Below, piece by piece: positions 50,401 through 59,508 of a DNA stretch of 64,000 nucleotides. Below the pieces are notes generated by a model. The model saw only the letters and a list, made by a program, of their open reading frames with translations, was not told the DNA's origin and did no database searches. The stretch's first letter is position 1. Each line of letters starts with the position of its first letter. Origin of the DNA: Tribonema minus (lineage: Eukaryota; Sar; Xanthophyceae; Tribonematales; Tribonemataceae); contig JAFCMP010000173.1 in NCBI GenBank assembly GCA_017506865.1, positions 56,332-120,331 on the forward strand. The letters run 5' to 3'. A program made the position numbers and the translations under genes.

Positions 50401-51405
50401 TGGCAGGCAACTGCGTAGAGCTTGCACAGCATACAACACAAGGTATGCAATACCTTGTGTTGCACAGTTCACATACTTTTAGTCAAACATACCATGTGTT
50501 GTGTCGTCCACCAAATCTTTCATTCGTGATCATGGATTGTGTTGTAAAAGACAACATGGCCTGTACTGCAAATGGCCATTGTTGCAAGTCAATGCTTTCA
50601 GCAAGCATGAATAATTGGCGTGAAGGTTGTGTTGCGAGTCCTGCATTGCTGTTGTGCTTTTGTGGGTGTACATACTTCAACTGTACGTTGAAGTGACATC
50701 AACACTACTTGCAATACAATGAGGCATACATCTCAGCACCGGACAAAATCTGCATCAGTGAGATAGTCAAAGCGAGTTGCTTTCATACCGCTGGTGTGCA
50801 CAGGATGTTACACGGCTCGTGACCATTATCGAATGTAGTGGCAACGTTACACTCTCAAACAGCAAGTGTTTTCATATCACCACTCACAAGCATGTACCTT
50901 TTCCAACCTGCATACAGCCTGTGTATGGATTCGTCTGCAGCGACGCGATTGTGCACTGACACGCGATTGTGCACTGACACAGAGCGTTTGCACATGTCTG
51001 CCACAGGGTCGTGAGCGGCAGGGCCTGATCATGCAGCTAGAGTTCTACGGGCCACAGCGCCACTGGGTGCTGCACGAGCTGCTGCCTGTGTATTTACAAG
51101 GAGGTATACCACCGCCTGCCCCACCTGCAGCACCAATGGCTGATTGGGCGGCAGAACTTGAGCGTGGCAACCCCAGGCTGCTTCATGGAAGCACAGGGCA
51201 AGACCCGAGGATCAAAAACAGCCATCTCTACCCAGAAGCATCAGAGTATGCGCCAGGGGTTGCATGTAAGCTGCAACGGGTGTTTGAGCCGTTTCTGGCC
51301 AAGATGCGCGAGCGCTTACAGATGATGGAGGCTGCTGGTGCTATGGTGCTGCCAACTACTCAAGATGACAACTCTTGGTATCGCAACCTGCCCTACTGTG
51401 ACTAG
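47478..51405 (+). CDS. Secretory-pathway PAPS-dependent sulfotransferase
   Basis: Four exons join in frame: 47478-47708, 49160-49382, 49898-50271, 51007-51405 (408 residues). Such enzymes move a sulfuryl group from PAPS to carbohydrate or other acceptors, usually in the Golgi lumen. Residues 1-17 (MLPSQQLLLLLTAAAVG) are a signal or anchor segment. VVVGFGKAGTTDLY (64-77) is the 5'-phosphosulfate loop, and MVRDPVARIRSWW (158-170) is the 3'-phosphate-binding motif with its Arg and Ser. Between them lies KEISMLHR and LDASPMY, also typical. The last exon holds YGPQRHWVLHELLPVYLQ and a C-terminal NSWYRNLPYCD. The size fits single-domain carbohydrate sulfotransferases. The acceptor cannot be told from sequence. 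The first ATG of the frame was chosen because it gives the leader. A decayed hAT transposon lies immediately upstream. Confidence 0.88.
50943..50978. repeat. 18-base direct repeat before a splice acceptor
   Basis: ACGCGATTGTGCACTGAC occurs twice in tandem, 28 bases upstream of the exon 4 start of the sulfotransferase gene. Confidence 0.9.
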
Positions 51406-52668
51406 ATGTGCATTGTGCACAGTGCATACATGTGCATATGGCATGATCTGTACAGGGTTTGCTACGTCACAGACATGCAGGAGTAGATGCATGTTGTTTC
51501 TGTGCGTGGGAAGAGGTTACTTGTGTGAGAAGTGGATGGGTCACAAAGTACGCAGTTGAAACAGTCATCAGCGCCTTGGCTCCCCATAAAATTTTAAGGT
51601 GCTCTGCTATGACCCGAAGGTTCATACAATGTGCATATTACTGCTGTTGTGCTGTGTCTATGCTGTGCATCTGCTCTGTTGCTCTGCTGCATCTACCCGT
51701 AGAAACCACATGTCATCAGCCGGATGCCATAGAATCTGCAGCAGCAAGGTCACACACCAAGAGACTCGAATTGCGACAGATGCATTCAGCCATCAATCTT
51801 CGTACACAACAAGAAGTCAGACCATTTGACACATAACCTTTTTTCAAGCACAAGAAAGACACAAGTAGTCTGGTGTGCATTTGTGGTGCCATAAAGAAGC
51901 CCCTTGAATGCATGCAGTCAAAGTCCATGCAGCTCCACAGCTCTGTACTTAACCCATGTACCGCGAGGTTGTTCAACGCTGAGCAGCACCATGCAACCTC
52001 ATGCTTTACATATCGTATTTCAACGCAGGCGAGGCTACAGCCCAAATTTGAGCATCAACTTCATCGAACCTTGCCGCAGGTCATACGCACAGACTTGTGA
52101 CTGCGGTCTTGGCCGAGTGTCATGCGGAAAGCTGCTGATTGTGGCAAAAGCCTGAGCATTGCCGCCGGCATCAGACGGCAGATGTGCACCAAAGTGGCAA
52201 CCTGTCAATGCGCCTTCGTCAATCCGGCATTGTAGAGCCCGTTGATAAATGTTTCAGAAAGGCCTCACGGCAGCGCCATGCTAGCTCCTTCTGCTTCATC
52301 TGCAGCTGGGGACGCCATCAGTTGCTGCTCTTCCTGCGTGTGGGCAATCAAATAGAGCAAAACAAACACAAGCGGACATATCAAGACTGCAAAACTGCAC
52401 TGATCGTTACCTAAACTGTTGAACTGTCAACAGTCCATAATAGTACCTGTGAGCATACAAAGACCTTGTCTTCGCTCCTTGGTTGTGGGCTACAGCCACA
52501 AATGCTAAAAAACGAGAAACATGACGAGAACGAAGCATTATTCAAGGCATGTGTTGGCACTACGCCAGGCGCTGAAGCACATGTGCACAGAGATGCACAA
52601 AGTACAGAACAGTTTAAACTGTCTACACGCACGGTTGTGCCAACTAGAATCACCATAAAACTGCATGA
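51406..52668. other. Sulfotransferase 3' flank, no gene seen
   Basis: No coding signal beyond chance frames is visible. The stretch ends at 52669 with the first GTACATTCAC that begins the retroelement array. Confidence 0.5.
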
Positions 52669-52678
52669 GTACATTCAC

Positions 52679-52917
52679 TGTCGGCAGCGCTCCACATGGC
52701 GTACTCTGGCCGTGTCATGACACACATGGCAGAATCCAGGGGGGGGGGGCACATGGAGGAGGACGTAGGGGAGGACCCTGAGATGCCATTTGGCGGCGAC
52801 GGCGTTTGAGTGGTTGTCGTTGCGACACTTTCAGACTGTCATACGACATGTAGATTCCTTACAGCTAGATGCCAATCATCTGGGCTTTTTCGCGCCCTGA
52901 GCGAGAATTAATAAAAA
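52679..52917 (+). mobile_element. Family A non-LTR retroelement, copy 1 (5' truncated)
   Basis: The copy starts inside the coding end of family A (compare 53428 onward) and continues through the 3' untranslated end to ATTAATAAAAA. It is bordered by GTACATTCAC on both sides (52669-52678 and 52918-52927), which is a 10-base target-site duplication. It is nearly identical to copy 2 over the shared length. Confidence 0.9.
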
Positions 52918-52927
52918 GTACATTCAC

Positions 52928-53560
52928 GACACCATTGTCCACAATAGCGTCAAGAGGGCCACGCAGCGCCTCCTGCGGCAATACCTCAAAACGGGACTGG
53001 TGGACGAGGACTACACGCCGTTTCTGGGGTCCGCCGGGCCGCCGGGGAGTCGCAGGATGGACATCGTGCTGCCTGCCGACGCCTTCCCGGTGACCGGCTA
53101 CGACGACCCGACACGCCACCTACCGCTCATGGTGGACGTTACCTGCTTCGAGGCACAGGTGGCGTCGCGGGCGGCGAAGACTGCAGCAGACCCCGAGCGA
53201 TGCTGCCGCGACCAAGAGGCCGCCAAGACTACCCACTATTCTGGTCATTATGATCAGAATTGCTACAAACTTGCCACATTGGCAATAGGGTCATTTGGCA
53301 GCATCGGGGAGCAGGGGCGGAAGCTGCTGGAGGCTGTGGCGACGGAGTATGCCAGCAGGATGTCAGTGCCCGGAGGAGCGCGCCCTAAAGCTCTCAAGGG
53401 CATCGCCCTGGTGCGCTTACGCTCGGCACTGTCGGCAGCGCTCCACATGGCGTACTCTGGCCGTGTCATGACACACATGGCAGAATCCAGGGGGGGGGGG
53501 CACATGGAGGAGGACGTAGGGGAGGACCCCCAGATGCCATTTGGCGGCGGCGGCGTTTGA
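52928..53560 (+). pseudogene. Restriction-like endonuclease domain of a non-LTR retrotransposon (C-terminal fragment)
   Basis: The frame is open from the truncated 5' end of the copy and gives 210 residues. It starts with a helical segment (VHNSVKRATQRLLRQYL), then RRMDIVLP and, after a short gap, LPLMVDVTCFEA. The spaced R-x-D and D-V-T motifs are the catalytic core seen in restriction-like endonucleases of R2/NeSL/CRE-type retrotransposons. It continues with KYK-like helices and GSIGEQGRKLLEAVA, a usual C-terminal feature. This enzyme nicks the target DNA to prime reverse transcription. The reverse transcriptase part is missing by 5' truncation. Assignment rests on motif spacing that I recognise. 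Confidence 0.8.
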
Positions 53561-53668
53561 GTGGTTGTCGTTGCGACACTTTCAGACTGTCATACGACAT
53601 GTAGATTCCTTACAGCTAGATGCCAATCATCTGGGCTTTTTCGCGCCCTGAGCGAGAATTAATAAAAA
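52928..53668 (+). mobile_element. Family A non-LTR retroelement, copy 2 (5' truncated)
   Basis: A 741-base copy bordered by GTACATTCAC at 52918-52927 and 53669-53678. It contains the restriction-like endonuclease end of the retroelement protein (listed separately) and the 3' tail. A run of G (GGGGGGGGGG) near the coding end occurs in both copies with slightly different sequence around it. Confidence 0.92.
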
Positions 53669-53678
53669 GTACATTCAC

Positions 53679-54750
53679 ATAGGCAGCGTCCCAAGCTCGT
53701 TAACGCCGAAAGGCGTGGCAGCGAATGCGGCTGGTTTGGTGGGTGGGCTGGGCTGCAGGGCTTGCAGGAGCTAGCACCAGCGGCCCCCAGGTGATGCCAG
53801 CGTGCGTAGCCCCTTCGAGAGAACTTCAAACGTGTGGTGGTGTCTCGGAAGCCCTGGCTGGCGTGCGGAGGAGGGACAGGGAGCGGCTTGGCGTGCTTGG
53901 AGAGCAAGCGGAGTCGGCTGCACGCCACGGCACCAACCACAAGTTACTCGCAGCGGTAAATGGCAATATCTTGTCAGGCTTGCAGCCTGCGGTGAGCCGT
54001 GACCTCGCTCATCAAGGAGGCGATGCTTTACTTAGTTATATAGCCTTTCTCTCTAGCGTCAGCGCCTGGCGCCCAGTGACTCCCTCTGCTTATCTCTATG
54101 ATATCGGGGTTCACGTAGATAGCCACAATCTCCAGTTCAGGGCCCATCATGGTGACCTTGGCCTGCATGAAAACTTTGAGATGGAGTCTGCGTGGAGCTG
54201 GGTGGCCCTTAGAAGGGTCTGTCTGTGGGGGGAGAGTCTTGCAGCTTTGTTTGGTATCCCTGCTAGTGTGTGGGGGACAGTCGCTTGCGGATGCTTTGTT
54301 GGGGGTGATATGGGAGGCCCGGTGAACCACCGTCCCGCTCATCAAGGAGGCGATGCTTTGCTTAGTTATATAGCCTTTCTTTCTAGCGTCAGCGCCTGGC
54401 GCCCAGTGACTCCCTCTGCTTATCTTTATGATATCGGGGTTCACGTAGATAGCCACAATCTCCAGTTCAGGGCCCATTATGGTGACCTTGGCCTGCATGA
54501 AAACTTTGAGATGGAGTCTGCGTGGAGCTGGGTGGCCCTAAGACGGGTCTGTCTGTGGGGGGAGAGTCTTGTAGCTTTGTTTGGTATCCCTGCTAGTATG
54601 TGGGGGACAGTCGCTTGCGGGTGCTTTGTTGGGGGTGATGTGGGGGGCGGGGTGTGGCGCGCAAGCTTTGCATGCTACATCCAAGAGTGAGAACAAGGCG
54701 ACACACCTACAACATGGCATTTCCACAGCCACAAGTGGAATATAATAAAA
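53679..54750 (+). mobile_element. Family B retroelement tail, copy 1
   Basis: A 1,072-base unit bordered by GTACATTCAC (53669-53678 and 54751-54760), ending AATATAATAAAA. It contains an internal direct duplication of about 330 bases (roughly 54009-54330 and 54337-54660). The tail design and borders match family A but the sequence does not. Confidence 0.85.
53725..54690 (+). CDS. Uncharacterised ORF in family B copy 1
   Basis: A 321-residue frame with a hydrophobic start (MRLVWWVGWAAGLAGAST) and a 109-residue module present twice (AHQGGDALLSYIAFLSSVSA to VACGCFVGGD). The opposite strand is also partly open over the module, so the true coding strand is uncertain. I recognise no domain. The plus strand is favoured because the element's AATAAA-type tail lies at its 3' end and the frame is kept in both copies. 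Confidence 0.4.
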   Translation: MRLVWWVGWAAGLAGASTSGPQVMPACVAPSRELQTCGGVSEALAGVRRRDRERLGVLGEQAESAARHGTNHKLLAAVNGNILSGLQPAVSRDLAHQGGDALLSYIAFLSSVSAWRPVTPSAYLYDIGVHVDSHNLQFRAHHGDLGLHENFEMESAWSWVALRRVCLWGESLAALFGIPASVWGTVACGCFVGGDMGGPVNHRPAHQGGDALLSYIAFLSSVSAWRPVTPSAYLYDIGVHVDSHNLQFRAHYGDLGLHENFEMESAWSWVALRRVCLWGESLVALFGIPASMWGTVACGCFVGGDVGGGVWRASFACYIQE

Positions 54751-54760
54751 GTACATTCAC

Positions 54761-55846
54761 AACTTGGTGAAAAGGAGTACACCTGCAGCGTCCCAAGCTC
54801 GTTAACGCCGAAAGGCGTGGCAGCGAATGCGGCTGGTTTGGTGGGTGGGCTGGGCTGCAGGGCTTGCAGGAGCTAGCACCAGCGGCCCTCAGGTGATGCC
54901 AGCGTGCGTAGCCCCTTCGAGAGAACTTCAAACGTGTGGTGGTGTCTCGGAAGCCCTGGCTGGCGTGCGGAGGAGGGACAGGCAGCGGCTTGGCGTGCTT
55001 GGAGAGCAATCGGCTGCACGCCACGGCACCAACCACAAGCTACTCGCAGCGGTAAATGGCAATATCTTGTCAGGCTTGCAGCCTGCGATGAGCCGTGACC
55101 TCGCTCATCAAGGAGGCGATGCTTTACTTAGTTATATAGCCTTTCTCTCTAGCGTCAGCGCCTGGCGCCCAGTGACTCCCTCTGCTTATCTCTATGATAT
55201 CGGGGTTCACGTAGATAGCCACAATCTCCAGTTCAGGGCCCATCATGGTGACCTTGGCCTGCATGAAAACTTTGAGATGGAGTCTGCGTGGAGCTGGGTG
55301 GCCCTTAGAAGGGTCTGTCTGTGGGGGGAGAGTCTTGCAGCTTTGTTTGGTATCACTGCTAGTGTGTGGGGGACAGTCGCTTGCGGATGCTTTGTTGGGG
55401 GTGATATGGGAGGCCCGGTGAACCACCGTCCCGCTCATCAAGGAGGCGATGCTTTGCTTAGTTATATAGCCTTCCTTTCTAGCGTCAGCGCCTGGCGCCC
55501 AGTGACTCCCTCTGCTTATCTCTATGATATCGGGGTTCACGTAGATAGCCACAATCTCCAGTTCAGGGCCCATCATGGTGACCTTGGCCTGCATGAAAAC
55601 TTTGAGATGGAGTCTGCGTGGAGCTGGGTGGCCCTAAGACGGGTCTGTCTGTGGGGGGAGAGTCTTGTAGCTTTGTTTGGTATCCCTGCTAGTATGTGGG
55701 GGACAGTCGCTTGCGGGTGCTTTGTTGGGGGTGATGTGGGGGGCGGGGTGTGGCGTGCAAGCTTTGCATGCTACATCCAAGAGTGAGAACAAGGCGACAC
55801 ACCTACAACATGGCATTTCCACAGCCACAAGTGGAATATAATAAAA
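54761..55846 (+). mobile_element. Family B retroelement tail, copy 2
   Basis: A second copy of the preceding unit, nearly identical, including the internal duplication. It differs by about two lost codons near 55008 and a few point changes. Its 5' end is longer than that of copy 1 (extra bases before GCAGCGTCCC), which argues for an independent insertion instead of a tandem duplication. The left border is GTACATTCAC; the right border keeps only GTAC (55847-55850) before new sequence. Confidence 0.85.
54827..55786 (+). CDS. Uncharacterised ORF in family B copy 2
   Basis: A 319-residue frame almost identical to that at 53725-54690, lacking two residues near position 62. It has the same repeated 109-residue module and the same hydrophobic start. 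The conserved frame across two copies mildly supports coding. No domain is recognised. Confidence 0.4.
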   Translation: MRLVWWVGWAAGLAGASTSGPQVMPACVAPSRELQTCGGVSEALAGVRRRDRQRLGVLGEQSAARHGTNHKLLAAVNGNILSGLQPAMSRDLAHQGGDALLSYIAFLSSVSAWRPVTPSAYLYDIGVHVDSHNLQFRAHHGDLGLHENFEMESAWSWVALRRVCLWGESLAALFGITASVWGTVACGCFVGGDMGGPVNHRPAHQGGDALLSYIAFLSSVSAWRPVTPSAYLYDIGVHVDSHNLQFRAHHGDLGLHENFEMESAWSWVALRRVCLWGESLVALFGIPASMWGTVACGCFVGGDVGGGVWRASFACYIQE

Positions 55847-56545
55847 GTACAAGTTCAAACGAGGAGACAAGGACGCAAGGTTAGGAGGAGCCGCTGGCGG
55901 AGCGGCGGCGCGGAAGGCGAGGATGCACAGGGGACACTGAGGGCACAGCAGCACCGCACGCTCAACCTGTCAGCCTGGCTACAGCCCGAGGACTAGAGAG
56001 CGGATTTCGCTCCACCGCGGGCCTGTGGCGAACAAGGCCAGACACGCAGCGTGGGTCGCCGGTGACAGCAAGTAAGCCTCACATTGATTTTGCTAAAGCT
56101 ACCTACGCACACAGCGACATCGGCCGAAGCACAAGAAGGGCAAACTAAAAAAAAAAAAAAAGAAAACATCAGACGATATCGCCGTCGACGGATCGGGAAG
56201 GGGGAACCTAGGGCACACTGGATCGCAGGACAGTAGATAGCAGTTCACCAGATTAAGGTTTGAACGCTTGCTGACCAGCTTGATTTGCAGCCGCACAAGG
56301 GACCTCGCCTGGCAGAGACTGACTGCATTCAGCACACGCACAGACACGACAGGATCACGACACTGCAGCGGCAAGGACACGAATTGCACAGCATTGCATT
56401 CAACCTAGCTGCCTTGTGTTGGTCAGAGGCAGAGAGCTTGAGCACACCGACTCGTTCCACCACCGCTCGTTTCACGACGGCGGGAAAAGCACCTCACCAG
56501 ATACACCAGAGCAGGGTGTGATCTTGAACTGGAAGTGGTATAGCT

Positions 56546-59476
56546 GTGCAGGGACGTGTTCGTGGTAGGCAGCCGCGCTTTCGAGATGGAGCCTGGGCTT
56601 TTTTTTTTTTTTTTTTTTTTTTCTCTCGCCCCTCAAAGTCGCCTTTCAAAGCTATGGCCCTCCACTGGCTTACCAGCCCTACCTCACGTGGGGAGGGGTC
56701 ACCTCTGAAACGCAAACGGGGACAGCGCAACCACGGGCTGAATACTGGCTTGTGGTGGTGGCAGGTCAAAGCTGCACGCCAATCTGACACACGCCGCAGA
56801 CGCCGCCATGGTGTTGGCCGTTGGGTACGCCTAGCGATACCGCCGCCGCCACCGATCCCGCGCCCGCCGCCAATCCCGGGCCCGCCGCCGATTCCGGGCC
56901 CGCCGCCGATCCCGGGCCCGCCGCCGATACCGGGCCCGCCACCGATCCCGGGCCCGCCGCCGATACCAAGCCCGCCGCCGATCCCGGGTCCGCCACCGAT
57001 TCCGGGCCCGCCGCCGATACCCGGCCCGCCACCACCTCAGCTGATGGCCCAGAGCTCTAGACCGCGGCCGATGCCAGAGGTGCCAGTGTGCAGTCAGGTT
57101 GCAGAGCTGTGCAGAAGCATGCGCAGACTACACTTGTCGTCAGCCGACTCGGACGAGCCTCAGGGCAGTGGCAGCCATGCGCACGTCAAGAAGCGCCGCC
57201 GCCATCTGACCAGCCCAGGTGCCAGTAATCACTGTAACAGGGGATGCTCACAGACGAAGCGCCCGCGGCATCAGCCTGCCAGTGACTCGGAGTCTCAAGC
57301 GGCGAGTTTACGGGAGGCACTGCCGCCAACAGCGATAATTGTACTGAGCTTGGTGGTACTACCGCCACCAGCGGCAAGTACACGCCGTCGGGCGACACTG
57401 CCGCCGGATCCACCAGTAGCGACAACGCCAATGCCAAAACGACGATCGCGGCGGAAAACGCCTTTAGTGACGGCTGCCACTGCCGCACCAGCGGCGGGGC
57501 CCGCACCGGCCAACCCGGTGGTTGCACAGCCACGGACGACTGTCACAGCCGCCGCTGCATGCGGTCGCAAGGTTACCTCCGACTTGACGGCGGCGGCAAC
57601 GCCACGTGCGGCAGACATGGTGCCAAAACCACCGGCAGCCGCTGCCGCATCAGATGGCCAACGCGGGGCAGCTGCATCCCGGCGGGGTCGGCGCCGCGGC
57701 GCCAACGCTGGGCCGCCCCTGGGCCGCCTCGGAAGCATTGGCAGCATCAACCGCCCAGAGTCGCCGTGTGGCAAACTGAGTGCGCTGGCAAAGGCGGTCA
57801 CCATGACCGTGCCCGTACCGATGGAAGTTGGCGAACCTACCAGTGGGCCAGCGGGTCACCAGAGACGGATCACGTCGCAGCCTTCGCAGCCAGCTAGCAG
57901 CGGCGCCTCTCCCCAGTGGCATCCCGGTCCTCAGCCGATGGAGGTCACCGCAGCGGCAACCCCATGTGCTGCAGACATGGTGACAACAGCACCAGCGGCC
58001 GCTGCTGCACCGGGCGGCGAACGTGGGGCGGCTGCACCCCGGCGGGGTCGGCGCCGCGCCAGCGCCCAAAGCACTGGCAGCGTCACCCGCCCAGAGCCAC
58101 AGTCTGGCGGTGCGCTGGCAAAGCCGGTCACCGTGACCATGCCTGTACCGATGGAAGTTGGCGAACCTGGGCCGGCGGGTCACCAGAGACAAATTACGTC
58201 CCGGTCTTTGCAGCCAGCTGGCAGCGGCGCCTCTCTGTCAGGCGGCAGCGTCACCTCTGACGGTAACAGTCGCAACGGGCACCCAATATCCGGCATCACC
58301 GCTAGGACAGATGTGGCGCCCGCCAAGATACACGCTGCCAACCGGAAGGTCAATATCCCGGGGCTGGACTGCCGCATGTGCGACAAGTTCATAGTGCGAG
58401 CAAATCCTCGCGCCCTGGACAAGAATTGCCCAGCGGCACACGCATGTGCACACCAGCGCACGCGCCACACAGGGAAAGGGAAGCAATTTGCAGAACTGCA
58501 TGTTCAGCTTTTCCTAGACCACCGACCAATATGCGGCGGCCTGGAGCAGGTCTGCGATGGGTGCGGCAACCTCTTCATCAGACGCACAGCAGCAAGCGCC
58601 ACGACACCATCTGGTGATCTAGGGGCCCTGGACCAGTGCGACGTGTGCCGCTGCGCCGACTGCCTCGCAGGCCCGGTCGCCGCGACAGCATGCACACTGT
58701 CAGGCTGTGACCGTGCATCAGGCCATGATCACATTGCTGACATACACACCCGACCAACGACATGCGCGGCGGCAGCGGGTGGTGCAGCTGTTGGTGGGGG
58801 GAATAGCCTGAAGCCAACAGCCGCGCTGCTCGCCGCCGCTAGCAAATGTGGTCCCACACGCAAAATCCTCGGATGCGAGCACCTGGGGGTGGACCCCAGG
58901 CAAGCCCATGCATCTACGTTGGACGGTGTGGCAGTTGCGCCGCTGCCGAGACTGACCCGGAGCAGCACAATGGGTGTGCTGCCTGGCGAAAGTCGTGCTA
59001 GCGATAGCGGCGCAACGATGTCAAGCAACGATCGTGTGCCCAGCACACCTGGCAGTGCAGCAGCTGCTGTCGCAGCGGGCGCTCAGTCTAGCGAATGCCC
59101 CAGGGACCCGACGGGATCTCACTGGCAAGGCTTGCTGGGGGCGGCTGGCGCACTCGCGCGCAGGGTACGTGCACTGGCCCTTGCCCCCAATCGGGCACGC
59201 GTCACGGTGCTTTGCGCTTGGCCGACGGGTACCAAGCTTGAACCCTGCCGCACGTCACGCCGACTGCACGCGCCAGCAACACAGACCCTGCTGGGCCGGA
59301 CTCCCTGCGCACCGCTGGTGAATCAGATGCATGACCTGACGGTCACGTTCAGCTTGCTCTCCCTCCGAGAAGAGGGTAACGACCTGGCAGCGGTGTTTGA
59401 CCAACTCTCCTTAGGGAACCGGTCGTTGCCAGGTCGCCTCGCCAGCCAGCCGGGAAACATGGCGAGTCAGACGTAA
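56546..59476 (+). CDS. ORF1 of the non-LTR element, Pro-rich with zinc-finger-like clusters
   Basis: A 976-residue frame. A 24-base T run (56599-56622) encodes eight Phe in a row; the next in-frame Met is at 56654, so the real start may lie there. Residues about 95-165 are repeats of PPPIPG. A long Ala/Pro/Arg-rich part follows with two related segments (around 57590-57900 and 57950-58200, each with AAAAA-RGAA-RRGRRR and MEVGEP). Residues about 605-740 hold Cys/His clusters: CRMCDKF, then H residues, CDGCGNLF and CDVCRCADC. These probably bind zinc and nucleic acid. ORF1 proteins coat element RNA. The composition is highly GC-biased, so other frames are open by chance. Confidence 0.75.
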   Translation: MQGRVRGRQPRFRDGAWAFFFFFFFFSRPSKSPFKAMALHWLTSPTSRGEGSPLKRKRGQRNHGLNTGLWWWQVKAARQSDTRRRRRHGVGRWVRLAIPPPPPIPRPPPIPGPPPIPGPPPIPGPPPIPGPPPIPGPPPIPSPPPIPGPPPIPGPPPIPGPPPPQLMAQSSRPRPMPEVPVCSQVAELCRSMRRLHLSSADSDEPQGSGSHAHVKKRRRHLTSPGASNHCNRGCSQTKRPRHQPASDSESQAASLREALPPTAIIVLSLVVLPPPAASTRRRATLPPDPPVATTPMPKRRSRRKTPLVTAATAAPAAGPAPANPVVAQPRTTVTAAAACGRKVTSDLTAAATPRAADMVPKPPAAAAASDGQRGAAASRRGRRRGANAGPPLGRLGSIGSINRPESPCGKLSALAKAVTMTVPVPMEVGEPTSGPAGHQRRITSQPSQPASSGASPQWHPGPQPMEVTAAATPCAADMVTTAPAAAAAPGGERGAAAPRRGRRRASAQSTGSVTRPEPQSGGALAKPVTVTMPVPMEVGEPGPAGHQRQITSRSLQPAGSGASLSGGSVTSDGNSRNGHPISGITARTDVAPAKIHAANRKVNIPGLDCRMCDKFIVRANPRALDKNCPAAHACAHQRTRHTGKGKQFAELHVQLFLDHRPICGGLEQVCDGCGNLFIRRTAASATTPSGDLGALDQCDVCRCADCLAGPVAATACTLSGCDRASGHDHIADIHTRPTTCAAAAGGAAVGGGNSLKPTAALLAAASKCGPTRKILGCEHLGVDPRQAHASTLDGVAVAPLPRLTRSSTMGVLPGESRASDSGATMSSNDRVPSTPGSAAAAVAAGAQSSECPRDPTGSHWQGLLGAAGALARRVRALALAPNRARVTVLCAWPTGTKLEPCRTSRRLHAPATQTLLGRTPCAPLVNQMHDLTVTFSLLSLREEGNDLAAVFDQLSLGNRSLPGRLASQPGNMASQT
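56841..57033. repeat. 18-base minisatellite encoding PPPIPG
   Basis: About ten imperfect copies of CCGCCGATCCCGGGCCCG in tandem. All keep frame, giving a proline-rich repeat in ORF1. Confidence 0.9.
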
Positions 59477-59508
59477 CGCAGGCCGGTGATAACAGCACCC
59501 ACGCAACA

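Noticed and set aside
54028..54498. Minus-strand frame with EIVAIYVNPDI, as if part of an apurinic-type endonuclease
   Set aside because: None of the usual GDFN or SDH motifs is present, and the element's tail orientation favours the plus strand.
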